Below, one piece after another: positions 1 to 5,173 of a DNA stretch of 9,429 bases. Numbering within the stretch: the stretch's first letter is position 1; every line of letters begins with the position of its first letter. A program made the position numbers and the translations under genes. Source of the DNA: Desulfobulbaceae bacterium (GTDB taxonomy: Bacteria; Desulfobacterota; Desulfobulbia; Desulfobulbales; Desulfocapsaceae); NCBI GenBank assembly GCA_030599175.1, contig JAUVON010000087.1, positions 1 to 9,429 on the forward strand, read 5' to 3'. The notes under the pieces are model-generated. The model saw only the letters and a list, made by a program, of their open reading frames with translations, was not told where the DNA came from and did no database searches.

Positions 1-61
1 ACATGGACGTGAATCCGCTGGATTTTGAGTCCAGTGCGTCTACCAGTTTCACCACTCCGGC
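1..61 (-). tRNA. tRNA-Leu (anticodon CAA), 3' part cut by window edge
   Basis: Read on the minus strand from 61 down, the sequence begins GCCGGAGTGGTGAAACTGG, a typical acceptor-stem and D-arm start for a class II leucine tRNA. The anticodon arm is CTGGA / CTCAAAA / TCCAG, a perfect 5-bp stem whose loop reads CAA at positions 34-36, which decodes UUG leucine. The start of the long variable arm follows. The T-arm and the 3' acceptor strand, expected to pair with GCCGGAG, lie outside the window. In several bacteria, including E. coli, tRNA genes follow pgsA; here the MORN gene lies between. Confidence 0.93.
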
Positions 62-96
62 TTTTGAACAATTACAACAAATTGCCTCATATTACA

Positions 97-126
97 AATC
101 AGCAACAATTCACGTTATTGCTGATT
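97..126. repeat. Inverted repeat (hairpin) upstream of tRNA-Leu
   Basis: The arms are AATCAGCAACAA (97-108) and TTATTGCTGATT (115-126), with a 6-nt loop. The outer nine base pairs are perfect and there is one mismatch further in. On the minus strand it lies downstream of the MORN gene and 5' of the tRNA. It could be a weak terminator for the MORN transcript or a processing structure, but no strong T-run follows it. Confidence 0.4.
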
Positions 127-291
127 GAGGAACAGCATATTACTTTGGTAGTTTAAAACTTTCAAGAGCCGCATTGTAAATTTGTTGGATTTGTTGTGAT
201 TTATATCCGCCGGACTCTTACCAGTTACTGGTTGGGGGAAAACTTGTTCTCGGACAGCCTCCTGGTAGTTGATCTTATTTGATGGTGTCAT
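115..291 (-). other. Possible small ORF (58 aa) or frameshifted gene remnant
   Basis: From ATG at 289-291 a minus-strand frame runs 58 codons to TAA at 115-117. It begins MTPSNKINYQEAVREQVFPQ, and GAAG lies about seven bases upstream of the ATG, a weak ribosome binding site. Near 217 a second frame opens and runs to TAA at 140-142, reading ESGGYKSQQIQQIYNAALES then FKLPK. This second stretch looks more protein-like than the tail of the first frame. One reading is therefore the 3' end of an old gene with a frameshift near 215-222, close to the palindrome ACCAGTTACTGGT. I do not recognise either frame. The ATG lies inside the degenerate terminal-repeat-like sequence at 281-296, which weakens the case for a real gene. 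Confidence 0.2.
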
Positions 292-296
292 AAAAA
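281..296. repeat. Degenerate terminal-inverted-repeat-like sequence
   Basis: GATGGTGTCATAAAAA matches 14 of 16 bases of the terminal repeat GATGGCGTCGTAAAAA of the element at 1852-1984. A short TTTTTACGA at 331-339 resembles the inner part of the opposite end. This could be a decayed copy of the same element, or chance. Confidence 0.35.
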
Positions 297-346
297 CTCT
301 TCATCTTCTTTGTTGTTGCAAAAATTCTAGTTTTTACGAATTTGTA

Positions 347-1198
347 TTATTTAATCAGCTCACCGTTTTTCCACTGACCAGCATACTTGGTACCATCGGT
401 GAATGTTGCAGTTCCCTGGCCATTGATTTCATCATCTTTAAATTCACCGACATATTTATTACCATCTGGATATGTCATAGTTCCCCGGCCATCCATTTTG
501 TCATTTTTCCACTGACCAACATATTTATCGCTGTTGGGGTATGTCATACTCCCCTGGCCTTCCCTTTTGTCATCCTTATACTGACCAACATATTTAGTGC
601 CGTCAGGGTAAGTCACAGTCCCCTTGCCATTCCTTCTGTCCTCTTTATATTCACCAATATACCTGGTGCCATCAGGATATGTCGCAGTCCCCTGACCACT
701 TCTCTTTCCATTTATAAACTGACCAACATATATTTCACCATTCGCAAATGTATATGTTCCCTTACCATCTCGTTTATCATCTTTCCACTGACCAACATAA
801 CTGGTGCCATCAGCAAATGTATACGTTCCCTCGCCATCCATTTTGCCATCTTTATATTGGCCAACATATTCGTCCCCATCAGCAAATGTGAAGGTCCCCT
901 GGCCATGCCTTTTATCATCTTTGTACTGACCAACATATTTGGTGTCATCAGGATATGTCCCAACCCCCTGACCATTTCTTTTACCGTATTCAAACTGACC
1001 AACATATGTTTCACCGTTAGCGAATGTAAAAGTTCCCTGGCCAACCATTTTGTTATCTTTCCACTCACCAGCATATTTGGTGCCATCAGGGTATATCATA
1101 GTCCCCTGACCATTGCTGCAGTCTCCGGAAATACAATCAGCGTTACATTCAAGTGGAAAAATGAACAGAAAAACAATTAAAATCAATAACCGTTTCAT
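347..1198 (-). CDS. Exported MORN-repeat protein, 283 aa
   Basis: After a hydrophobic signal peptide (MKRLLILIVFLFIF onward, probably cut after Ala20 in ECNA-DC) and a short Cys-containing linker (C22, C27), the protein is eleven MORN repeats of 23 residues from about Gly30 to the C-terminus. The pattern is GxGTxTYPDGTKYVGQWKDDK. MORN repeats form an elongated beta-hairpin sheet and in other proteins bind lipids or other proteins; no enzyme domain is attached, so the function is unknown. I start at ATG 1198, giving a clean signal peptide with GGGG upstream; a TTG four codons earlier (1210) would use that same GGGG as coding sequence. It lies 62 bp after pgsA and before tRNA-Leu, and may be an addition between them. 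The repeat region is confidently coding on this strand only. Confidence 0.88.
   Translation of the reverse strand: MKRLLILIVFLFIFPLECNADCISGDCSNGQGTMIYPDGTKYAGEWKDNKMVGQGTFTFANGETYVGQFEYGKRNGQGVGTYPDDTKYVGQYKDDKRHGQGTFTFADGDEYVGQYKDGKMDGEGTYTFADGTSYVGQWKDDKRDGKGTYTFANGEIYVGQFINGKRSGQGTATYPDGTRYIGEYKEDRRNGKGTVTYPDGTKYVGQYKDDKREGQGSMTYPNSDKYVGQWKNDKMDGRGTMTYPDGNKYVGEFKDDEINGQGTATFTDGTKYAGQWKNGELIK
350..1111 (-). repeat. Eleven tandem 69-bp units encoding MORN repeats
   Basis: The DNA repeats with a 69-bp period, 11 units in a row, the last one ending at the gene's stop. Units are diverged by substitutions but in register, with no insertion or deletion. Two sub-types recur: one encodes TYPDGTKY and the other TFADG. 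Because 69 is divisible by three, other frames stay open through the array and produce long false reading frames on both strands. Confidence 0.9.
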
Positions 1199-1260
1199 GA
1201 TAAACCCCAAATAGTAGTTAAACTGCCAATGGCATCAGCCAAAACGAAAAGGAATTGACA

Positions 1261-1815
1261 CTATTGAGTTGTCTGCAGAAAAACATCCCGCAACTTGTAA
1301 GCATAGACGCCACCCGACCACAGGGCCAGAATGAGCGAAATATAAATCAACACAAGACCGATTTCATGCTGGTAAGGAACCGGCAAAACCCCAAGAGGAA
1401 AAATAAGGAAACACAAGCCGAAATATTGAAAATTACTTTTAATTTTACCAATTGAACCGGCAGCAACCACCTTTCCTGTTGTTGCTGCCAGACCCCGCAA
1501 TCCTGTGACAATAATCTCCCTGCAAACGATGAGAAGGCAGATCCAGGCAGCAATTTTTCCCAGCGGGATAAGCATGATAAGTACAGTGGTAACAAGAACC
1601 TTATCCGCAAGTGGATCCATCAATTGGCCAAAGACCGTTTCAATATGATATTTTCTGGCCACCCACCCATCGATAAAGTCTGTTAAAGCAGCTGTAGTGA
1701 AAATGATAAAACTGATCATCTCTATGGTACTATTCTGCTCTATGGAGAACAGAATTATAAGTACCGGAATGAGAGCGAATCGAAAACCGGTCAGTATATT
1801 GGGGATAGTAAGCAA
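1261..1815 (-). CDS. pgsA: CDP-diacylglycerol--glycerol-3-phosphate 3-phosphatidyltransferase
   Basis: PgsA makes phosphatidylglycerophosphate from CDP-diacylglycerol and glycerol-3-phosphate at the inner membrane, the committed step to phosphatidylglycerol and cardiolipin. The CDP-alcohol phosphotransferase signature is complete: D46, D49-G50, A53-R54, G63, D67, D71, in the sequence DFIDGWVARKYHIETVFG continuing to DPLAD. Several hydrophobic segments follow, and the 184-aa length is close to E. coli PgsA. The start MLTIPNILTGFR matches the usual xxxPNxLTxxR opening of the family. That requires a TTG start at 1815, with GAGAAG about 10 bases upstream; no ATG fits better. The MITE-like element lies directly upstream, separating pgsA from the lytic transglycosylase. 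Transcription may read through the element or begin in the short 1816-1851 leader. Confidence 0.96.
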   Translation of the reverse strand: MLTIPNILTGFRFALIPVLIILFSIEQNSTIEMISFIIFTTAALTDFIDGWVARKYHIETVFGQLMDPLADKVLVTTVLIMLIPLGKIAAWICLLIVCREIIVTGLRGLAATTGKVVAAGSIGKIKSNFQYFGLCFLIFPLGVLPVPYQHEIGLVLIYISLILALWSGGVYAYKLRDVFLQTTQ

Positions 1816-1844
1816 TGTTTTATATCTTCTCAGAGAGGAAAATA

Positions 1845-1851
1845 ACTAACT
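1845..1851. repeat. Left copy of 7-bp direct repeat ACTAACT (putative target duplication)
   Basis: ACTAACT at 1845-1851 is repeated exactly at 1985-1991, immediately outside the two ends of the palindromic element. The match stops at the element border on one side and at the flank on the other, as expected of a target-site duplication. Confidence 0.65.
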
Positions 1852-1879
1852 GATGGCGTCGTAAAAAGTCCCCTGCTTC

Positions 1880-1906
1880 GTCATTCCCGCGCAGGCGGGA
1901 ATCCAG
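1880..1906. repeat. dRS3-like hairpin repeat, copy 1
   Basis: It contains ATTCCCGCGCAGGCGGGAAT (1883-1902), which fits the Neisseria dRS3 pattern ATTCCC-8N-GGGAAT, with 8-bp arms and a 4-nt loop. Its reverse complement is identical over 27 bases to 4238-4264. Confidence 0.75.
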
Positions 1907-1921
1907 AACGTGTTGAAATAA

Positions 1922-1948
1922 CTGGATTCCCGCCTACGCGGGAATGAC
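1922..1948. repeat. dRS3-like hairpin repeat, copy 2 (inverted to copy 1)
   Basis: ATTCCCGCCTACGCGGGAAT at 1926-1945 has the same 8-bp arms. It differs at one base from the complement of copy 1, and pairs with copy 1 to form the central stem of the element. Confidence 0.75.
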
Positions 1949-1984
1949 GGGATGGTGTAAAATTTGGGTTTTTACGACGCCATC

Positions 1985-1991
1985 ACTAACT
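1985..1991. repeat. Right copy of 7-bp direct repeat ACTAACT, containing the upstream gene's stop codon
   Basis: This copy includes CTA at 1986-1988, which is the TAG stop of the lytic transglycosylase on the minus strand. The partner copy at 1845-1851 carries the duplicated triplet. Insertion therefore left the coding sequence intact. Confidence 0.65.
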
Positions 1992-2639
1992 ACCGGTTTT
2001 ATAAATTCTATACTGCCTGAGCACTTTCTCCACATAGCGAACAGTCTCTGGTATAGGTGGAATCCCGTTCGCCCGCTGAACCTTCCCCGGTCCTGCATTA
2101 TATGCCGCAAGAGAAAGCTTTACATTACCTCCAAAGGTGTCGAGGAGACGTTTGAAATAACGCGTACCCCCGTCAATATTTTCCTGTGGATTAAAAGGAT
2201 TGTATACTCGCAATTCCCTTGCTGTCCCCGGCATAAGCTGCATCAACCCCTGTGCCCCCCGCTTTGAAACAGCCCTGTGATCGAAATAAGATTCCGTATG
2301 AATAATCGCCTTAATAAGATGCTGGTCAACATTATACCGCTGGGAGACACTTGCTATATCCTTATCGTACGCTCTGGTATCATACGATCTCCGCCCTTTG
2401 CTGAGAGATCTGCCATACCTTCTCTTTTTCAATGAAAAGGGGCTGCAATCAGGAGAGCCAGGGACATTGGTAAAACTTACACTTCCCCGCTTATCCTTAC
2501 ACACATACATCGCAGCCAGTCCATCCATTGGGCCAAAGAAAAAAACAAAGGCAATGGCAAGGCAGATACAGCCGGATCTTTTCTCCATACCACGCCGCCG
2601 TTTTTTCACAGGAGAACAATATTTCCGGTTGTCTCTCAT
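1986..2639 (-). CDS. Lytic transglycosylase (SLT family) with N-terminal DUF4124-like segment
   Basis: The C-terminal half (about residues 93-210) is a goose-lysozyme-like SLT domain. It shows catalytic Glu116 in HTES, GLMQLMP (131-137), AYNAGPG (179-185) and PIPETVRYV (195-203). Such enzymes cleave the MurNAc-GlcNAc bond of peptidoglycan, leaving 1,6-anhydro ends, in the periplasm. A hydrophobic signal segment spans about residues 23-43. It is followed by MYVCKDKRGSVSFTNVPG, resembling the DUF4124 motif (Y-x-x-x-D-x-x-G-x-x-x-F-T-N-x-P), and a basic linker. ATG 2639 abuts the fsa stop directly, with GGGAGAAG about 12 bases upstream. An internal ATG at 2588 would give a shorter, more typical signal peptide, so the exact start is uncertain. 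The stop codon lies in the direct repeat flanking the downstream element. Confidence 0.93.
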   Translation of the reverse strand: MRDNRKYCSPVKKRRRGMEKRSGCICLAIAFVFFFGPMDGLAAMYVCKDKRGSVSFTNVPGSPDCSPFSLKKRRYGRSLSKGRRSYDTRAYDKDIASVSQRYNVDQHLIKAIIHTESYFDHRAVSKRGAQGLMQLMPGTARELRVYNPFNPQENIDGGTRYFKRLLDTFGGNVKLSLAAYNAGPGKVQRANGIPPIPETVRYVEKVLRQYRIYKTGS

Positions 2640-3284
2640 CTATCTGGTACGCTTCTCCCAATCGGCTAGAAACTGCGAAATACCGATATCAGTTAATGGA
2701 TGTTTAGCCAGCTGGGTTATGACCTTCAGTGGTATGGTCGCAATATCTGCACCGATAAGTGCTGCATCCAGAACATGCTGGGGACTTCTGACACTCGCCA
2801 CAATAATTTCGCTCTGATAACCGTAATTGTCATAGATAGTGACAATATCGCTGATCAGATCCATGCTCGGAGCGCCTATATCATCAAGGCGGCCGACAAA
2901 GGGACTGACGAAGGTAGCACCTGCTTTTGCAGCAAGAAGAGCCTGGGCGGCTGAAAAGAGAAGGGTTACATTAGTTTTAATGCCTTCTGCCGTGAGTTTT
3001 TTCACAGCCTTGATGCCCTCTACAATCATCGGAATTTTGATAACGATTTTCTCATCAATTGCGGCCAGTTTTTTTGCCTCTTCAATCATGCCGGCTGCTT
3101 CCATGCTTACCACTTCGGCACTTATCGGACCATCCACAATTTTACAGATCTCGGTGATTATTTCCTCAAATGGCTTATCTTCTCTAGCGACAAGTGACGG
3201 GTTAGTAGTGACGCCATCCACAAGCCCCATTTCAACACCTTTTTTAATCTCATCTATATTCGCTGTATCAATAAAAAACTTCAT
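2640..3284 (-). CDS. fsa: Fructose-6-phosphate aldolase / small transaldolase
   Basis: This is a 214-aa class I aldolase of the short transaldolase (TalC/Fsa, subfamily 3B) group. Visible hallmarks are [13 protein letters not shown] at the N-terminus, GVTTNPSL (24-31), the Schiff-base Lys83 in IVIKIPM, and TNVTLLFS further on. The C-terminus has [15 protein letters not shown], usual for the family. It either transfers a dihydroxyacetone unit (transaldolase, pentose phosphate pathway) or splits fructose-6-phosphate; sequence alone does not settle which. The start has a strong AAGGAGAAGG site upstream. The ATG overlaps the stop of the YHS-like gene as ATGA (3281-3284), and the stop abuts the ATG of the lytic transglycosylase, so the genes are probably coupled. 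Confidence 0.95.
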   Translation of the reverse strand: MKFFIDTANIDEIKKGVEMGLVDGVTTNPSLVAREDKPFEEIITEICKIVDGPISAEVVSMEAAGMIEEAKKLAAIDEKIVIKIPMIVEGIKAVKKLTAEGIKTNVTLLFSAAQALLAAKAGATFVSPFVGRLDDIGAPSMDLISDIVTIYDNYGYQSEIIVASVRSPQHVLDAALIGADIATIPLKVITQLAKHPLTDIGISQFLADWEKRTR

Positions 3285-3559
3285 TTCCCTTCTCCTTCCT
3301 GGCTAATAAATTTTTGACAGCATTCCTCGCTGCAAAAGTAAAATGTTTGCTCTGCTTGACGATGTTGGACAGCCTGTTGCCTGGGAACCAGTTTTTTACA
3401 GACAGGATCCTCCACCAGCAAATCATCGGCCGGCATTTCCTTATATGGTTTCTCTTTCTGCCGGTCGTTAGACACTTCTTTATGCCTACGCCCCCCCACC
3501 AACAATCGATAGGCGATATAAAAAAGAATCGCTAAAATTAAAAGCCGCAACGGACTCAA
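3281..3559 (-). CDS. Small membrane-anchored YHS/TRASH-like Cys-rich protein, 92 aa
   Basis: One N-terminal membrane helix (about residues 4-22) is followed by a charged linker and a C-terminal Cys motif. The motif is [14 protein letters not shown] (Cys54), then [12 protein letters not shown] (Cys76, Cys80, Cys81). This C-x(n)-FCSxxC-x(n)-F layout is that of YHS/TRASH-like metal-binding modules, so zinc or another soft metal is likely bound. The specific role is unknown. Translation starts at TTG 3559, with GGGAGGGG five to six bases upstream, and overlaps the folK stop as TTGA; an ATG start is not available without losing the membrane helix. It ends in an ATGA overlap with fsa. Such overlaps at both ends argue that it is a real, translated gene. 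Confidence 0.85.
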   Translation of the reverse strand: MSPLRLLILAILFYIAYRLLVGGRRHKEVSNDRQKEKPYKEMPADDLLVEDPVCKKLVPRQQAVQHRQAEQTFYFCSEECCQKFISQEGEGK

Positions 3560-4095
3560 ATCTGCCCCTCCCAGCTCCCGGCAATGACTTCCTGTTGATC
3601 AACCATCTTTTCCTTCATTCGTTTTTTCAGCTGTTGTTCCATGCCGCTGACCGTCTCACCTGAAAGAGGATCTTTATGATCAGGTGCCAGCTCCATAAGC
3701 GGAACCAGAACAAAAAGACGGTCTTTGATTCTCGGATGAGGTAAAATTAGCTCTGGAGTATCCAAAATCATACCACCATAATAAAGCAGATCCAGATCAA
3801 GGGCCCTATCCTGAAAACCGAAAGATTTTTCATCCCTGATTCGGCCAAAAGAAGCCTCGGTCTGCAATAGTGCCTTGAGAAGCACGGAGGGTGAAAAATC
3901 CGTTTCGATCCGGCCAACACAATTTGTAAACCAGTGGTGACTGGTCATATCCACAGGTGCGGTCTTGTAGGGAGTGGACACACCAAGGCACTTGATCCCT
4001 TCAATCTCCCCCAGACTCTTCCAGGCCCTGCCCAGAATCGAGATGCCGTCTCCCAGGTTGGATCCCATGCCGATAAATGTTTCCACTGCAGTCAT
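3556..4095 (-). CDS. folK: 2-amino-4-hydroxy-6-hydroxymethyldihydropteridine diphosphokinase
   Basis: FolK transfers pyrophosphate from ATP to 6-hydroxymethyl-7,8-dihydropterin in folate synthesis. All family blocks are present: IGMGSNLGD (8-16), PYKTAPV (42-48), WFTNCV (55-60), LLQTEASFGR (76-85), DRALDLDLLYY (96-106, with Mg-binding Asp100 and Asp102) and LPHPR (118-122). The length of 179 aa is slightly above E. coli FolK because of a Lys-rich C-terminal tail. The ATG at 4095 places GSNLG at the usual distance from the N-terminus, although no strong ribosome binding site is visible. It is the first gene of the folK-YHS-fsa-transglycosylase unit, and a promoter candidate lies about 30 bases upstream of it. 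Confidence 0.96.
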   Translation of the reverse strand: MTAVETFIGMGSNLGDGISILGRAWKSLGEIEGIKCLGVSTPYKTAPVDMTSHHWFTNCVGRIETDFSPSVLLKALLQTEASFGRIRDEKSFGFQDRALDLDLLYYGGMILDTPELILPHPRIKDRLFVLVPLMELAPDHKDPLSGETVSGMEQQLKKRMKEKMVDQQEVIAGSWEGQI

Positions 4096-4124
4096 AAGAC
4101 CAATCTAAGGGATTCTCATTTGTG

Positions 4125-4153
4125 ATTATATAAAATAATCGAGGTATTGACCA
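4125..4153 (-). promoter_or_regulatory. Candidate sigma-70 promoter for folK unit
   Basis: On the minus strand there is a perfect TATAAT (4125-4130). A TGGTCA (4148-4153, 4 of 6 to TTGACA) lies 17 bases upstream of it. The distance to the folK ATG is about 30 bases, giving a short leader. It lies in the 175-bp gap after dapB, consistent with a separate transcription unit. The surroundings are AT-rich, so a chance match is possible. Confidence 0.45.
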
Positions 4154-4237
4154 GCACCAAGAAAATATCAGTTTCAAAGAAGTACTGAAAAGAGCTCCGG
4201 GTTAACTGAGCAAGACTGTCATTAAATTTGGTAACTC

Positions 4238-4264
4238 CTGGATTCCCGCCTGCGCGGGAATGAC
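4238..4264. repeat. dRS3-like hairpin repeat, copy 3, downstream of dapB
   Basis: ATTCCCGCCTGCGCGGGAAT (4242-4261) has 8-bp arms and a 4-nt loop. The 27-base unit equals the reverse complement of 1880-1906 exactly. It sits six bases beyond the dapB stop codon, so in RNA it would form a GC-rich hairpin right after dapB and could act as a terminator or mRNA stabiliser. No long T-run follows. Confidence 0.75.
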
Positions 4265-4270
4265 ATTTTG

Positions 4271-5080
4271 CTACAAATCATCAAGGTCCAGCACATCAAA
4301 CATAGAGTAAACGCCATTCTCTTTGCCAACTATCCAAGCCGCAGCAGTTGCTGCACCTTTAGCAAAATGATCACGGCTATGAGCCCGGTGAACCAGCTCT
4401 ATACGCTCTCCCTGGCCGGCAAAATAAATAGTATGCTCCCCGACAATGTCAGCAGCCCTGATAGTCTGAATACCGATCTCTCCGGGGGCTCTCTCACCAA
4501 TAATCCCGTTTCGCTCACATACGGCTACATCTTTCAACTCCCTGCCGACGCCTTCGGCTGCCATCTCGGCAAGTTTTAGCGCAGTACCGCTGGGAGCATC
4601 TTTCTTTTTATTATGATGTGCCTCAACAATCTCAATATCATAATCATCACCGAGAATGGCAGCTGTCTTTTTAGCCAGCTTAAACAGGACATTGACACAT
4701 ACTGACATATTGGGTGCCTGCACACAGGGGAATTTTTTTGCCAGCGCAGCCAGTTCCGCGAGGTCTTCAGAGGACAGGCCGGTTGTGCCAATGACCATGG
4801 CTTTGTTATGTTTAGCGGCCAGCCGGGCAAATTCCATCGTTGCCTTATGGAAAGTAAAATCAATGACTACATCGCCCTTATCAATTACTGATTCAAGCCC
4901 CTCACCGATAATTACACCATTCTCCTCACCTGCCGACAGCAGGCCGGCATCCTTACCCACAGCTGGATTTCCCGCCGCCTCAAAAGCAGCCGCGTAGTTC
5001 AACTGAGAGTGGCTGTTTACCATAAGAGCAATGCGCTGACCCATCCTGCCTGCTGCTCCGGCTATTATTACATTTATCAT
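4271..5080 (-). CDS. dapB: 4-hydroxy-tetrahydrodipicolinate reductase
   Basis: DapB reduces the DapA product with NAD(P)H in lysine/diaminopimelate synthesis. The N-terminal Rossmann motif is GAAGRMG (8-14). FTFHKA and VIGTTG (97-101 region) are the usual nucleotide-site blocks. The catalytic block is EAHHNKKKDAPSGTA (153-167); His155 and Lys159 correspond to the active-site His and Lys of the E. coli enzyme. The length of 269 aa is normal. The ATG at 5080 has GAGGTG five bases upstream. One oddity is the block APNMSVCVN, where Cys128 replaces the Gly usual in S-V-G-V-N. It is last of the dapF-dapA-dapB run, 91 bp after dapA, with a hairpin repeat just beyond its stop. Confidence 0.97.
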   Translation of the reverse strand: MINVIIAGAAGRMGQRIALMVNSHSQLNYAAAFEAAGNPAVGKDAGLLSAGEENGVIIGEGLESVIDKGDVVIDFTFHKATMEFARLAAKHNKAMVIGTTGLSSEDLAELAALAKKFPCVQAPNMSVCVNVLFKLAKKTAAILGDDYDIEIVEAHHNKKKDAPSGTALKLAEMAAEGVGRELKDVAVCERNGIIGERAPGEIGIQTIRAADIVGEHTIYFAGQGERIELVHRAHSRDHFAKGAATAAAWIVGKENGVYSMFDVLDLDDL

Positions 5081-5119
5081 TACTGCACCTCACTCTACCT
5101 GACTCCGATAAACGGGATA

Positions 5120-5173
5120 AGTACCTTCACGAAATTCCTTCTTAAAAAACAAGAAAGAGATTTTTAAGGTACT
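5120..5173. repeat. Overlapping inverted repeats in the dapA-dapB gap
   Basis: AGTACCTT (5120-5127) is perfectly complementary to AAGGTACT (5166-5173). Inside it CTTAAAAA (5141-5148) pairs with TTTTTAAG (5161-5168). The two pairings share 5166-5168, so they compete in part. The outer right arm touches the dapA stop codon. This is possibly a weak terminator or attenuator between dapA and dapB; the inner stem is very AT-rich. Confidence 0.4.

Larger units (their letters stand above)
62..346. other. 285-bp spacer between the MORN gene and tRNA-Leu
   Basis: I find no confident gene here. It holds an imperfect 12-bp-arm inverted repeat (97-108 with 115-126, one mismatch), a perfect short palindrome ACCAGT-T-ACTGGT (220-232), a degenerate copy of the terminal inverted repeat of the 1852-1984 element (281-296), and a small minus-strand reading frame described separately. 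No tRNA promoter could be assigned with confidence. Base composition is AT-rich by eye compared with the neighbouring genes. Confidence 0.6.
1852..1984. mobile_element. 133-bp MITE-like palindromic element
   Basis: The ends are perfect 16-bp inverted repeats, GATGGCGTCGTAAAAA at 1852-1867 and its complement at 1969-1984. Inside is a second long inverted repeat: 1879-1906 pairs with 1922-1949 (28 bp, one mismatch) around a 15-base loop. Each inner arm is itself a small hairpin, ATTCCC-8N-GGGAAT. The element has no coding capacity and is flanked by a 7-bp direct repeat. Together these are the hallmarks of a non-autonomous miniature inverted-repeat element moved by a transposase encoded elsewhere; the transposase family cannot be told from this window. 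It lies between the lytic transglycosylase and pgsA, so the folded RNA could end or attenuate transcription between them. Confidence 0.75.

Noticed and set aside
712..1086. Second minus-strand frame inside the MORN gene (124 codons)
   Set aside because: Same repeat artefact in an alternative frame of the MORN coding sequence, with no start site or family match.
269..1180. Long plus-strand open frame (303 codons) antisense to the MORN gene
   Set aside because: It is a by-product of the 69-bp repeat: the period is a multiple of three, so a frame open in one unit stays open in all. The minus strand has a signal peptide and canonical MORN repeats; the plus frame gives a hydrophobic repeat with no recognisable family.
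1255..1260. TTGACA on the plus strand as a -35 box
   Set aside because: No -10 box at suitable distance and no plus-strand gene downstream; it lies at the end of pgsA.
1852..1984. Element as a CRISPR repeat or simple terminator
   Set aside because: There is no spacer-repeat periodicity. The perfect terminal repeats plus 7-bp direct repeats fit a transposable unit better than a plain terminator, although it may also stop transcription.
2398..2817. Plus-strand open frame across the lytic transglycosylase and fsa
   Set aside because: It lies opposite two well-supported genes, spans their junction and has no recognisable domain.
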